Shown one piece after another: positions 16,854 through 25,681 of a stretch of DNA of 42,439 nt (positions are counted from its first letter, which is position 1; each line of letters opens with the position of its first letter). The notes beneath the pieces are model-generated. The model saw nothing but the letters and a program-made list of their open reading frames with translations, was not told the DNA's origin and made no database searches. The stretch is from an uncultured Lachnospiraceae bacterium. GTDB taxonomy: Bacteria; Bacillota; Clostridia; Lachnospirales; Lachnospiraceae. Where the stretch lies: assembly GCA_947625875.1 (NCBI GenBank), contig CANQQG010000018.1:1-42439 (forward strand), in the 5' to 3' direction. Both the position numbers and the translations under genes were made by a program.

Positions 16854-17591
16854 TCAGAAAAAATCAATCCCTGTCAGCGTAAGCCCCGCCGCCGGCGCAG
16901 TCGGCCCCGCCTTTTTCCTGTCGCGCGCCGCAAGGACGCCCGGCATATCCTCCGGTGACAGCGCGCCCGTACCGACCTGCAGCAGCGTGCCCGCAAGGAT
17001 CCTTACCATATTATATAAAAAACCGCTGCCCGTCACCCGAATCGTAATGACGTCGCCTGTTTTTTCCACATCCATGCCATAAACCGTCCGCACCGTCGTC
17101 TCCGCCTGCGTATGCACAGAACAAAAGCTTTTAAAATCATGCTCCCCGACAAGATACGCCGCCGCCCGGCGCATACGCCCGATATCCAGCCTCCGATAGA
17201 AAAAATACGTATCATGCCGCGCTAACGGCAGCGGGAACGTGCGGTTTAAAATCTTATATTCATACGTCTTTTTGCTGCGGCAGCGCCTTGGATGAAAATC
17301 CGGCGGCGCCTCACAGGAATCCTGCACGACGATATCCTCCGGCAGCCTCTGGTTCAACGCATAGGATATCTTTTCCGCAGGCATCCGCGCAGACGTGTCA
17401 AACACCGCCACATTGCCCAGCGCATGGACGCCCGCGTCGGTACGGCTTGCGCCGATCACCGCAATGGGTTCGCGCAGCAGATCTGTCAGCGCCTGATTCA
17501 ATACCCCTTCAACCGTAACGCCGTTTTTCTGCGCCTGCCAGCCGTTATAGGCCGTCCCGTCATAGGCCACCGTCAATTTTACTCTTTTCAT
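16854..17591 (-). CDS. truA: tRNA pseudouridine(38-40) synthase TruA
   Basis: Isomerises U38-U40 in the anticodon stem-loop of many tRNAs. It shows the TruA signature GASRTDAGVHALGNVA with catalytic Asp (about residue 52), the start KRVKLTVAYDGTAYNGWQAQ, and the C-terminal GSGFLYNMVRILAGTL. Normal length (245). The frame opens at a GTG (17597), but the ATG at 17591 gives the family start. It follows ecfT by 30 bases, as is common in Firmicutes (ecfA1-ecfA2-ecfT-truA). Confidence 0.97.
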   Translation of the reverse strand: MKRVKLTVAYDGTAYNGWQAQKNGVTVEGVLNQALTDLLREPIAVIGASRTDAGVHALGNVAVFDTSARMPAEKISYALNQRLPEDIVVQDSCEAPPDFHPRRCRSKKTYEYKILNRTFPLPLARHDTYFFYRRLDIGRMRRAAAYLVGEHDFKSFCSVHTQAETTVRTVYGMDVEKTGDVITIRVTGSGFLYNMVRILAGTLLQVGTGALSPEDMPGVLAARDRKKAGPTAPAAGLTLTGIDFF

Positions 17592-17621
17592 AAACACTCT
17601 GCCAATCCCGTTTTCTTATTA

Positions 17622-18464
17622 TCATAAATCCGTCCGCGCGCCAAAAGCGGACGCAGCCCCGGGGCGCATGACGCGCATGGAAATAACCGCGGCAAGAAAC
17701 AGCAGCAGGACAAAATAGGATATATAGTCCCGTCTCTCATATTTTAAAGGCTTTAACTTCGTCCTTCCCTCCCCGCCGCGGTAGCAGCGCGCCTCCATCG
17801 CCATGGCAAGGTCGTTCGCCCTGCGGAACGCGGAGACAAACAGCGGCACGAGCAGCGGGATGAGCGCCTTTGCCTTTTTTATCAGATTTTTATTGTCAAA
17901 ATCCGCGCCGCGCGCCATCTGCGCCCGCATGATCTTATCCGCCTCTTCCACTAAAATCGGAATAAACCGCAGCGCGATCGCCATCATCATGGAAACCTCA
18001 TGCACCGGCACATGGAGCCGCTGCAGCGGCCTTAACGATTTCTCCAGTCCGTCTGTCAGGCGGTTCGGCGTTGTCGTAAGCGTCATGACCGACGTGCCCA
18101 AAATTAAATATAACAGGCGAAAAACCATTTTTACCGCCAAAACAAGCCCTTCCTGTGTAATATGCAGGAATTTCCACTGCCAGATTACCGTCGTCCCGTC
18201 CGTTAAAAAAAGATTAAACAAAGACGTTATCACAGCCAGCAGGACAATCGGCTTTAAACCCTTTACCATATAGGCAAACGGGACGCGCGATATGCGGATA
18301 ACGCCTGCCAGGAACAATGTAATCAGCACAAACGCCGGGATTCCGCGAAAAATAAAAACAGCAATTAAAAAAATCATTGTTCCGGACAGCTTTACGCGCG
18401 GATCCAGCTTATGGATCAGGGAATCCGCGGGATAATACTGCCCGATCGTGATATCTCTCATCAT
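17622..18464 (-). CDS. ecfT: Energy-coupling factor transporter membrane subunit EcfT
   Basis: Transmembrane coupling subunit of a group II ECF vitamin/metal transporter; it links the two ATPases to interchangeable substrate-binding S components. It has the start ITIGQYYPADSLIHKLDPRVK, four or more membrane helices, and the two coupling-helix motifs ARGADF (about residue 185) and EARCYRGGEGRTKLKPL (about 220-236). It overlaps ecfA2 by 4 bases (ATGA), with GGAGGG placed inside the end of ecfA2. No S-component gene is nearby, as expected for a shared module. Confidence 0.96.
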   Translation of the reverse strand: MMRDITIGQYYPADSLIHKLDPRVKLSGTMIFLIAVFIFRGIPAFVLITLFLAGVIRISRVPFAYMVKGLKPIVLLAVITSLFNLFLTDGTTVIWQWKFLHITQEGLVLAVKMVFRLLYLILGTSVMTLTTTPNRLTDGLEKSLRPLQRLHVPVHEVSMMMAIALRFIPILVEEADKIMRAQMARGADFDNKNLIKKAKALIPLLVPLFVSAFRRANDLAMAMEARCYRGGEGRTKLKPLKYERRDYISYFVLLLFLAAVISMRVMRPGAASAFGARTDL

Positions 18465-19324
18465 AAGGCATTCCCTCCGCGTTTCAAAGCCCGCAAAATC
18501 TCCGCCTTCGCCTCCGCAACGCCTGTCACGTCCGTCCGAACCGCAAATCCCGCCTCTTTTAATTCATGCATCAGATATGTCACCTGCGGCGCGGCAAGCC
18601 CCATCGCCTCCAGCTCCTTATAATAAGCAAACACCTCTTTGGGCGCGCCGTCCAGAACGATTTCGCCCCGGTTCATGACCAGAATGCGGTTTACATACCG
18701 CGCCACATCCTCCATGCTGTGAGAAACGAGAATGACTGTCATATGCTGCCGCTCATGCATTTCCGCGATCAGCGCAAACAGCTCCTCCCGCCCCTTCGGG
18801 TCCAGCCCCGCCGTCGGCTCGTCTAAGACCAGCGCCTCCGGCTTCATCGCAAGCACACCCGCGATCGCCACGCGCCGCTTCTGCCCGCCGGATAAATCAA
18901 ACGGGGACTGATAATACAGCTCCTCCGGCATTCCGACGAGCTTTAACGCCTCAAACGCCCGCAATCCGGCTTCATTCTTATTTAAGCCCTGGTTCATCGG
19001 CCCGAAACAGACATCGTCAAAGATCGTCGCTTCAAAAAGCTGGTGTTCCGGATATTGAAACACCAGCCCGACTTTGCTGCGCAGCCGCTTCCGGTCATAT
19101 CCGTCGTCATAAATATCCTCGCCATTATAATAAACCGTCCCGGAAGTCGGTTTTAACAGCCCGTTCAGATGCTGGATAAGCGTGGATTTCCCGGAGCCTG
19201 TATGCCCGATAACCGCAGTAAATTCACCGTCATTAAATTTTAAATTAATATTTTTCAGCGCATGTGATTCATAAGCCGTTCCCGCGCCGTAAACATAACC
19301 CACTTTATCTAATATTATCGACAT
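18461..19324 (-). CDS. ecfA2: Energy-coupling factor transporter ATPase EcfA2
   Basis: ABC ATPase of the ECF module. Walker A GHTGSGKSTLIQHLNG (about 39-54), Q-loop VFQYPEHQLF, signature [16 protein letters not shown], Walker B ALVLDEPTAGLD, switch His in ILVSHSMEDV. The YPEHQLFE Q-loop version and the C-terminal extension are typical of EcfA2. The frame opens at 19345, but GGAG before the ATG at 19324 gives the usual 287-residue length. It couples to ecfT by a 4-base overlap. Confidence 0.96.
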   Translation of the reverse strand: MSIILDKVGYVYGAGTAYESHALKNINLKFNDGEFTAVIGHTGSGKSTLIQHLNGLLKPTSGTVYYNGEDIYDDGYDRKRLRSKVGLVFQYPEHQLFEATIFDDVCFGPMNQGLNKNEAGLRAFEALKLVGMPEELYYQSPFDLSGGQKRRVAIAGVLAMKPEALVLDEPTAGLDPKGREELFALIAEMHERQHMTVILVSHSMEDVARYVNRILVMNRGEIVLDGAPKEVFAYYKELEAMGLAAPQVTYLMHELKEAGFAVRTDVTGVAEAKAEILRALKRGGNAL

Positions 19325-19375
19325 GCCGTCTGACTCCGTTGCCATCCTTCCTGTTTTCCGATCCGGTCTGCTTCT

Positions 19376-20248
19376 TCAGGCGCCTGTGGCCCCGGATATC
19401 CGCAACAGCGCCTGCGCCAGCTCTTCCCTCGTCAAAATGCCCTCCGGCAGAGCCAGCCCCTCTTTGCGCAATTCATGCGCTAACAGCGTGACCTGCGGGA
19501 CGTCCAGCCGGTGCGCTTTTAACTCTTCCACGCGGGAAAAAACCGCGCGGGGCGTTCCCTCCATCAGTATTTTTCCCTGATCCATCACATAAATCCGGTC
19601 TGCCATGACGGCTTCTTCCATATAATGCGTGATCAGAATGACCGTAACGCCTTTTTCTTTGTTCAATTCCCGCACCGTTTTTAAGACTTCCGCGCGCCCG
19701 CCCGGATCGAGCATCGCAGTCGGCTCGTCCAGCACAATACATTTGGGCTGCATGGCGAGCACGCCCGCGATCGCCACGCGCTGCTTCTGCCCGCCGGAAA
19801 GCTTATTCGGCGAATGCTTCTGGTATTGCAGCATACCACACGCCCGCAGGCTGTCTGTGACGCGCGTCCAGATATCCGCCGTCGGCACGCCCAGATTTTC
19901 CGGCCCGAACGCCACATCCTCTTCCACAACGCCCGCCACGATCTGGTTATCCGGATTCTGGAACACCATGCCCGCGCTCCCGCGTATCTCCCACACATTC
20001 GCACGGTCGGCTGCGTCCTTCCCGTCCACCCACAGAGAACCTTCCGTCGGCGTCAAAATCGCATTCAAATGCCGGGCAAGCGTGGATTTTCCGGAACCGT
20101 TATGTCCCAGGATAACGATAAATTCCCCTTCCCTGACGTCCAGATCCACCTGATCCAACGCTGTCTGGATTGCATCCACGTTCCCTTCCTCATCGCGCCG
20201 GATATATTCAAACACGAGCTTTGCCGCCCGAATCATGCTCTTTCCCAT
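19376..20248 (-). CDS. ecfA1: Energy-coupling factor transporter ATPase EcfA1
   Basis: Partner ABC ATPase of EcfA2. Walker [18 protein letters not shown]-loop [20 protein letters not shown], signature [16 protein letters not shown], Walker [13 protein letters not shown], switch His in [10 protein letters not shown]. The acidic Q-loop and the MLDPGGR form are those of EcfA1. The frame is open to 20272, overlapping the trmL stop by 8 bases; I prefer the ATG at 20248 because a purine-rich GGGGCGG lies before it, but the start is uncertain. Confidence 0.95.
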   Translation of the reverse strand: MGKSMIRAAKLVFEYIRRDEEGNVDAIQTALDQVDLDVREGEFIVILGHNGSGKSTLARHLNAILTPTEGSLWVDGKDAADRANVWEIRGSAGMVFQNPDNQIVAGVVEEDVAFGPENLGVPTADIWTRVTDSLRACGMLQYQKHSPNKLSGGQKQRVAIAGVLAMQPKCIVLDEPTAMLDPGGRAEVLKTVRELNKEKGVTVILITHYMEEAVMADRIYVMDQGKILMEGTPRAVFSRVEELKAHRLDVPQVTLLAHELRKEGLALPEGILTREELAQALLRISGATGA

Positions 20249-20264
20249 ACTGCCGCCCCTGTTT

Positions 20265-20768
20265 TCACGCATCCCAGCTTAATCTGTGCAGTTCGCCCTG
20301 CAGCTTCATATCCGGAAACCGGTTCTGCCGCAGCGCTTCATACAAAACAATCGCCACCGCATTTGACAGATTCAGCGAACGCGTCTCCCCCAGCATCGGG
20401 ATGCGCACACAGTCCGCCTCATGCGCCTTTAAAATTTCCTCCGGGATGCCGCCGCTTTCTTTTCCAAACATCAGGCAGCAGCCCGGCTCATACGAGACGT
20501 CGCTGTAAATCTGCCGCGCCTTTGTCGTCACATAATAAATATGCGCCTGCGGGTTTTTCTCCAGAAAATCCGCGTAATTAACGTAGGTCGCCATGTCCAC
20601 GTCTTTCCAGTAATCCATCCCCGCGCGCTTAACGTACTTTTCATTCAACCGGAACCCAAGCGGCTCGATCAAATGGAGCTTTGCCCCGGCCGCCACGCAG
20701 GTGCGCCCGATATTGCCCGTATTGGCAGGGATTTCCGGCTCATACAATACGATATGAAATCCTGACAT
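20265..20768 (-). CDS. trmL: tRNA (cytidine/uridine-34 2'-O)-methyltransferase TrmL
   Basis: SPOUT-class methyltransferase that modifies the wobble base of leucine tRNAs. The knotted SAM-binding region is clear: [17 protein letters not shown] at the start, [15 protein letters not shown] in the middle, and [20 protein letters not shown] at the end. 167 residues, family length. The ATG is preceded by AAAGGA. Its place just before the ECF genes may be fortuitous co-transcription of housekeeping genes. Confidence 0.95.
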   Translation of the reverse strand: MSGFHIVLYEPEIPANTGNIGRTCVAAGAKLHLIEPLGFRLNEKYVKRAGMDYWKDVDMATYVNYADFLEKNPQAHIYYVTTKARQIYSDVSYEPGCCLMFGKESGGIPEEILKAHEADCVRIPMLGETRSLNLSNAVAIVLYEALRQNRFPDMKLQGELHRLSWDA

Positions 20769-20801
20769 AACTTTATCCTTTACTGTTTCAGCAGCCGCCC
20801 G

Positions 20802-21980
20802 TTATTGCTCTCTCATCCGCAGCCTCGTGACAAAATGGTCGACCCGCTCCAGCGCAAGCCGCAGCGCGTCCAGCGAATATGCATACGAGATCCGTATAAA
20901 CCCTTCCCCGCATGCCCCAAACGCCGTCCCCGGCACGACCGCCACCTTTTCTTCCCGCAAAAGCTCCGTCGCAAATTCTTCTGACGTCATGCCAAATTCT
21001 TTGATGCATGGGAACACGTAAAACGCGCCGAACGGTTCAAAACAGGAAAGCCCCATTTTCTCAAACATATGTAACAAATAGCGCCGCCTGCCGTCATATT
21101 CATTGCGCATCCGCTCCACGTCCGCATCGCCGTTTTTCAGCGCCTCAACCGCCGCATACTGGCTGTTTGTCGGCGCGCACATGATCGCATACTGATGAAT
21201 CTTTAACATCTGCTCTAAAATAACGCGCGGGCCGCACGCATACCCGAGCCGCCATCCGGTCATGGCATGAGACTTTGAAAACCCGTTGATCACGACCGTC
21301 CGCTCTTTCATGCCCGGCAGCGATGCGATCGACACATGCTGCTTCCCTTCCAGATAGGTAAGCTCTGCATAGATCTCGTCACTCAGCACAAACAGGTCGT
21401 GTTTGATCACGACCTCCGCGACCGCCTCCAGATCTTCCCGCTCCATGACGGCGCCGGTCGGATTATTCGGAAACGGCAGCACCAAAAGCTTTGTCTTTGG
21501 CGTGATCGCCGCCTCCAGCTCCTCTCTGGTCAGGCGAAATTCATTTTCCGCCTTTAATTCTATGATAACAGGCGTTCCATTCGCCAGCACACAGCAAGGC
21601 TCATAGGAAACATAGCTCGGCTGCGGGATTAAAACTTCATCTCCCGGATCAAGCATGGCGCGCATGGCAATATCAATCGCTTCGCTGCCGCCGACTGTAA
21701 TCAGCGTTTCATGCTGATAATCATATTCCAGCCCGAACCTGCGCTTTAAATATTCCGCAATCTGAATCCGCAGCTCCTTCAGGCCGGAATTCGACGTATA
21801 AAACGTCCTGCCCTTTTCCAGCGTATAAATGCCCTCGTCGCGGATATGCCAGGGCGTATCAAAATCAGGTTCGCCGACGCCCAGAGAGATCGCGTCCTTC
21901 ATCTCGCTTACGATGTCAAAAAATTTACGGATGCCGGAAAACGGAACCGTCTCTATCGTTTGTGATAATGGATTCCTCAT
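20802..21980 (-). CDS. PLP-dependent class I/II aminotransferase
   Basis: Fold-type I aminotransferase. SLGVGEPDFDTPWHIRD at the N-terminus, GGSEAIDIAMRAMLDPGDEV, FPNNPTGAV (substrate/PLP contacts), VLSDEIYAEL with the PLP Asp, and the Schiff-base Lys in VINGFSKSHAMTGWRLGY (about residue 236). The closing RISYAYSLDALRLALERV holds the carboxylate-binding Arg. It overlaps the Lrp gene by 4 bases, so a common regulatory unit is likely. The substrate may be an aromatic, alanine/aspartate or branched-chain amino acid; sequence alone does not decide. Confidence 0.94.
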   Translation of the reverse strand: MRNPLSQTIETVPFSGIRKFFDIVSEMKDAISLGVGEPDFDTPWHIRDEGIYTLEKGRTFYTSNSGLKELRIQIAEYLKRRFGLEYDYQHETLITVGGSEAIDIAMRAMLDPGDEVLIPQPSYVSYEPCCVLANGTPVIIELKAENEFRLTREELEAAITPKTKLLVLPFPNNPTGAVMEREDLEAVAEVVIKHDLFVLSDEIYAELTYLEGKQHVSIASLPGMKERTVVINGFSKSHAMTGWRLGYACGPRVILEQMLKIHQYAIMCAPTNSQYAAVEALKNGDADVERMRNEYDGRRRYLLHMFEKMGLSCFEPFGAFYVFPCIKEFGMTSEEFATELLREEKVAVVPGTAFGACGEGFIRISYAYSLDALRLALERVDHFVTRLRMREQ

Positions 21981-22459
21981 GGCGTCATCAGCATCCTTTC
22001 ATCTGTCGACCTGACCGTCATAACCGTTCCATGGTCCTTATATTTTTTCAGGATAAAATTCGTCTTTGTGCTTAAAACCGTATCCAGCGTCGAGAGCTTA
22101 TCCGTCACGAACTGCGACACCTCGCGCAGCGTCTTCCCCTCCAGCGTCACCATCAGGTCAAATCCGCCGGAGATCAGAAATACCGAATTTACTTCCGGAT
22201 AATTATAAATCCGCTCCGCCACCTTATCAAAGCCCATATCCCGCTGCGGCGTAACGCGCACCTCGATCATCGCCGTCACTTTCTCCACACTTGTTTTATC
22301 CCAGTCGATCAGCGTATGGTATCCACAGATAATATGCTCTTCCTCCATGGATTTTAATTCCTGCGCTACGGACGCCTCATCCACGCCCAGGATCACAGCC
22401 AGCTCTTTCAGATCAATGCGGCTGTTTTTTTCAATAAAAGTCAAAATTTTCTCACGCAT
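21977..22459 (-). CDS. Lrp/AsnC-family transcriptional regulator
   Basis: Feast-famine regulator: N-terminal winged helix-turn-helix (ILTFIEKNSRIDLKELAVIL, then EASVAQELKSMEEEHIICGY) and C-terminal RAM ligand-binding domain (VTAMIEVRVTPQRDMGFDKV, then VFLISGGFDLMVTLEG). 160 residues, family length. AAAGGA precedes the ATG. It is coupled to the aminotransferase gene and probably controls it in response to an amino acid (inference). Confidence 0.95.
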   Translation of the reverse strand: MREKILTFIEKNSRIDLKELAVILGVDEASVAQELKSMEEEHIICGYHTLIDWDKTSVEKVTAMIEVRVTPQRDMGFDKVAERIYNYPEVNSVFLISGGFDLMVTLEGKTLREVSQFVTDKLSTLDTVLSTKTNFILKKYKDHGTVMTVRSTDERMLMTP

Positions 22460-22483
22460 ATCCGCAATCCTTTCTATTATGAA

Positions 22484-23470
22484 TCAGCCGAAAACCCGAT
22501 ACAATTCATCTGATTTCGGCGGCTCCAAAAATCTGCGTTCTTCTCCGATATACAAAATACGGTCGTTGCCCGCGGTCGCTTTCCCGACAACGACCGCATG
22601 GATGCCCGCTTTTTCCAGCTCCCTTACGATCGTATTTCCGTCCCGCGCCGCCATCAGCATACTGCCGCTTGAGATCAGCTCATACGGATTCACATCAAAA
22701 AACTCGCAGATCTCCACCGTTTCCTGCCGGATCGGAATCTTTTTCAGGTCGATCTCCAGTCCGACGCCCGATGCTTCCGCCATTTCCCAGAGCGCGCCGA
22801 AGACGCCGCCCTCCGTCACGTCATGCATGGCTCCAACGCCGAACGCAACGGCGATTTCCGCCTCCGGAAGCACAGAAAGCATTTTGTCAAAATCCATCGC
22901 CGTTTTAAGAAATCCCTTATCAAAACGCTCTGACAATTCCGCTTCTTTTTCCTTCGCAAGAATCGACGTCCCTTCTATCCCAATCCATTTTGTAATGATG
23001 ATATCCATGCCCGGGCGCGCGCCCGCCGTCGATACCAGCTTTCCTTTTTTTGCCTTACCGACGCCAACAACAGAAACAAGCGGCTGATTCACCGCTTTCG
23101 TCACTTCCGTATGCCCGCCCATCACCTGCACGTTTACTTTTTCACACGCCGCTTCCACCTGTTCCATCATAAGCCGCAGCTTCTGCTCACTGACGCATTC
23201 CGGCAGAAGCGCCGTCAGCATAATGCCGACAGGCTCCGCCCCCGCGCTTGCAAGGTCGTTTACCGTAATCTGTACGGCAAGCTCCCCGATATCCTTTGTC
23301 GCTCCCGTAATCGGATCGGTGGACATGACCAGTATCTCGTCGTCCGCCAGCGCGACCGCCGCGCAGTCTTCCCCTACCGAAGCGCCGAGCAGCACCTCTT
23401 CCCTGCGGTTATGAATCTGGTTTAAAACGGAGCGTTTTAACACTGCCTCCGGCAATTTCCCGATTTTCAT
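22484..23470 (-). CDS. AIR synthase-fold (HypE/ThiL/PurM-like) protein
   Basis: ATP-dependent enzyme fold shared by PurM, HypE, SelD and ThiL. The N-terminal AIR-synthase domain carries GASVGEDCAAVAL and MSTDPITGA, then IGELAVQITVNDLASAGAEP, and MGGHTEVTKAV. The C-terminal domain has DVTEGGVFGALWEMAEASG. 328 residues. HypE's C-terminal cysteine motif (PRIC) is absent: it ends LYRVFG, so a hydrogenase-maturation role is unlikely. No thiamine or purine genes adjoin it. It is 24 bases upstream of the Lrp gene, so co-transcribed. Substrate unknown. Confidence 0.88.
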   Translation of the reverse strand: MKIGKLPEAVLKRSVLNQIHNRREEVLLGASVGEDCAAVALADDEILVMSTDPITGATKDIGELAVQITVNDLASAGAEPVGIMLTALLPECVSEQKLRLMMEQVEAACEKVNVQVMGGHTEVTKAVNQPLVSVVGVGKAKKGKLVSTAGARPGMDIIITKWIGIEGTSILAKEKEAELSERFDKGFLKTAMDFDKMLSVLPEAEIAVAFGVGAMHDVTEGGVFGALWEMAEASGVGLEIDLKKIPIRQETVEICEFFDVNPYELISSGSMLMAARDGNTIVRELEKAGIHAVVVGKATAGNDRILYIGEERRFLEPPKSDELYRVFG

Positions 23471-23490
23471 ATATCCTGCCCTGTCACGTC

Positions 23491-23510
23491 AAAACAGCGC
23501 CGCCTGTTTT
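23491..23510 (-). terminator. Stem-loop terminator after the VanW-family gene
   Basis: AAAACAG, a 6-base loop, CTGTTTT (23491-23497 with 23504-23510), 30 bases past the stop at 23540 on the minus strand. The stem itself ends in TTTT; the U-tail is short, so efficiency is uncertain. Confidence 0.5.
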
Positions 23511-23539
23511 AAACGCCTGCTCCTTTTCTAAGACTAAGT

Positions 23540-25291
23540 TTAATCCGAACCCGCGGCCTCTTTCTCCGCCGTTTTATTTTTCTCCGTTTTCTGCTCCTCC
23601 GCGGCCTTTTTGTCCGAATTCTCTTTCTCCTGCGTTTTCTTATCCGCAGCCTTTTGATCCGCAGCCTTTTGATCTGAACTGTCTTTGTCTGAGGCCTTTT
23701 TATCGGAAGCCTTCTTGCCGTCGTCTTTCTCCTGGCTTTCTCCGGAGTCCGGCTCCTGTTCCCCTTCTTCGCCTTCCGGTTCTTCCGCCTCCGGTTCCGG
23801 TTCTGGCTCCTGCGGTTTTGCCGCCACTGCCGCCGCGTTTGCCGCAGCCGCATAGATCGTATTCTCATTCTGCGTCGCGATCGCATTCTGAATGATCGCG
23901 CGCGCCTCTGCGCTCGCTGTGCGCGTCCCGACGACCATGATCCGCGGCGACGCATTATAGGTGCTGTTATTGAAAATCTCGCGGCTTACTTCCTTCCCGC
24001 CAACTGTCACGACTTTCCAGAGCCTTGCGACCTTTCCCGCATGGGACGACTGCTGCACAGATACATAGCCGACATCATACGCCGCAGAAGCCTGAATCTG
24101 CGTCGGCGGAGTCGTCTCACTGACGATCTCGCTCTCAAAAGAAACCTCGCGGTCCGCATCTCTCGTCTCCTGCCCGTAGACCGTAAAGGTGATCGTGCCG
24201 CCGCCCGTAATGCCCTCGATATAGACCGGCGCGTCTGTGCTGTTTACAAATTTCAGATCTTTATACGTGCCCGCGATCGCCGCGTCCATCGACGGCTGCA
24301 CATAGTTGACGATCATCGAATGCGCGTAGCGCTCTTTGATTTCCAGCTCCGCGCGGATCACAGCGTTATAAAGCGTCGTGGACACCTGGCAGATGCCGCC
24401 GCCGTAAGTCTCAACAACCGCGCCGTTTTCATACGAGCCCGCTTTTGCATAACCGTTTTCCTCGTCAAACGGCGACACTGTTTCATAAACCGAAAATTCC
24501 TCGCCCGGATAAAGCAGCGTGCCATTGATCTTGCTGCAGCCTGTCGTAACATTCTGCGCCCGGCTCGCGTTAGAACTGCTGAAGTCCGTTGTAAACGTGC
24601 CGAGCACGTCTTTTACTTTCGACAGCTCCGCCGCCGATCCGCGCGGCTGCACGACCTCCGCCGTCAATGCGATCGTCGCCTCTTTTGCGTCCCATTCGCT
24701 GTTGATGTAATCCGCCACCTTCTTTGCGGACTCCGGCACATTCACTGCGATGCCCTCTTTGCCTTCCGTCACGACAAACGCGCCGTCCCTGCGTTCCAGC
24801 CCGCCGTCCTGCGCCTCCTGATCCATTTTGCCGGCATTTTCTTTCAGATACTTTTCAACCTGTTCCTCATCCGCGTGAAAACTGAGCGCGAGCTTTTTCG
24901 GCTCATGCTCCAAATCTTTTTTGTCCTTATAGCGGGAGATCAGGCTGCCTGTCTTGCCAATCTCCATCGCCTCGGCGACAACCTGCGGATTATCCCACTC
25001 CACGCCGAGATCCCGCGCCGCGGCTTTCACGCTCTTATCATTCACCGTCAGCGTGACCGGCGTATCTTCCACCTCGTCCACATACGCCTGAACCGCCCGG
25101 ACTGCTTCTTCCTCGCTCATGCCGCCGACTGCCGCATCGCCGATAAATATATTATCCAGGATCCGATCCTGCTGATTTTCTCCCGCATATGCCCGATTCC
25201 GCGCATAACCTGCGGCGCCCGCAATGATGATCCCGGCCGCAAGCGCTCCGCTGACCACATATTTCCTGACCTTTTTAAACTTCACACTCAT
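23540..25291 (-). CDS. VanW-family cell-wall protein with G5-like domain and charged tail
   Basis: Surface protein probably attached by an N-terminal signal anchor (YVVSGALAAGIIIAGAAGYA, about 11-30). Next come peptidoglycan-binding-4-like repeats (about 55-215), the VanW domain (TGCSKINGTLLYPGEEFS, then YGGGICQVSTTLYNAVI, and HSMIVNYVQPSMDAAIAGT), a G5-like domain (about 380-465, ending NASPRIMVVGTR), and a highly charged tail from about 495, first Glu/Pro-rich, then Lys/Asp/Ala repeats such as KKASDKKASDKDSSDQKAAD. The tail is probably disordered and may sit in the wall. VanW domains resemble LD-transpeptidase folds, but their activity is unknown. Alone in its unit. Confidence 0.92.
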   Translation of the reverse strand: MSVKFKKVRKYVVSGALAAGIIIAGAAGYARNRAYAGENQQDRILDNIFIGDAAVGGMSEEEAVRAVQAYVDEVEDTPVTLTVNDKSVKAAARDLGVEWDNPQVVAEAMEIGKTGSLISRYKDKKDLEHEPKKLALSFHADEEQVEKYLKENAGKMDQEAQDGGLERRDGAFVVTEGKEGIAVNVPESAKKVADYINSEWDAKEATIALTAEVVQPRGSAAELSKVKDVLGTFTTDFSSSNASRAQNVTTGCSKINGTLLYPGEEFSVYETVSPFDEENGYAKAGSYENGAVVETYGGGICQVSTTLYNAVIRAELEIKERYAHSMIVNYVQPSMDAAIAGTYKDLKFVNSTDAPVYIEGITGGGTITFTVYGQETRDADREVSFESEIVSETTPPTQIQASAAYDVGYVSVQQSSHAGKVARLWKVVTVGGKEVSREIFNNSTYNASPRIMVVGTRTASAEARAIIQNAIATQNENTIYAAAANAAAVAAKPQEPEPEPEAEEPEGEEGEQEPDSGESQEKDDGKKASDKKASDKDSSDQKAADQKAADKKTQEKENSDKKAAEEQKTEKNKTAEKEAAGSD

Positions 25292-25387
25292 CGAATCCCT
25301 TCTTCAAATATAATCTTTAAAACTCCCAATGCTTACCATTCTATCCAAATCCCGGCTGTTTTTCAAGATGAATAATCACAAATATAT

Positions 25388-25416
25388 TTGACAGAAACGG
25401 CTGTTTTCTGTATATT
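25388..25416 (+). promoter_or_regulatory. Strong plus-strand promoter reading across a minus-strand small gene
   Basis: TTGACA (25388-25393), 17 bases, TATATT (25411-25416), a near-consensus promoter. It would transcribe through 25449-25598 in antisense and on to the gene at 25682, giving a leader of about 255 bases. Confidence 0.6.
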
Positions 25417-25448
25417 AGTAACAGTTCAGCCAATGCAAAACGGCGCCG

Positions 25449-25598
25449 TTAATACATAAACGCGGACATCAGCAGCGTAACGACCATCGCCGCGACAAGC
25501 AGGAGACAGACGACCGCCGCCGCCCTGCGTTTTTTCTGGGACGTATGAACGGTTGTTTTACTTTTTTTATTATTTGACTTCGATCGGATATTTGACAT
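25449..25598 (-). CDS. Small basic single-pass membrane protein (49 aa)
   Basis: Unrecognised. The first 25 residues are very basic and Ser/Thr-rich (KKSKTTVHTSQKKRR) and are followed by one hydrophobic helix (AAAVVCLLLVAAMVVTLLMS) ending AFMY, so the N-terminus should face the cytoplasm. The frame is open to 25811, but AGAGAGG five bases before the ATG at 25598 supports this start. A possible minus-strand promoter, TTGAGG-17-TGTAAT, lies at 25635-25663. It lies antisense to the leader of the 25682 gene. Confidence 0.6.
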   Translation of the reverse strand: MSNIRSKSNNKKSKTTVHTSQKKRRAAAVVCLLLVAAMVVTLLMSAFMY

Positions 25599-25681
25599 AA
25601 AAACCTCTCTTTCCAGCTGGTTTTCAGCTATTGCATTACAGATATTACGGTTACTTGCCTCAATGAAAGGAACGAATTGCC

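Noticed and set aside
22484-23470. HypE hydrogenase maturation protein
   Set aside because: The fold fits, but the C-terminal Cys motif of HypE is absent and no hydrogenase genes are nearby.
23509-23955. Arg-rich minus-strand frame overlapping the end of the VanW gene
   Set aside because: Shifted reading of the repetitive Lys/Glu tail; low complexity and no start site.
24041-25375. Long plus-strand open frame (444 codons) opposite the VanW-family gene
   Set aside because: Arg/His-rich translation with no domain and no ribosome site; the VanW frame on the other strand has clear domains. It is a by-product of GC-rich codons.
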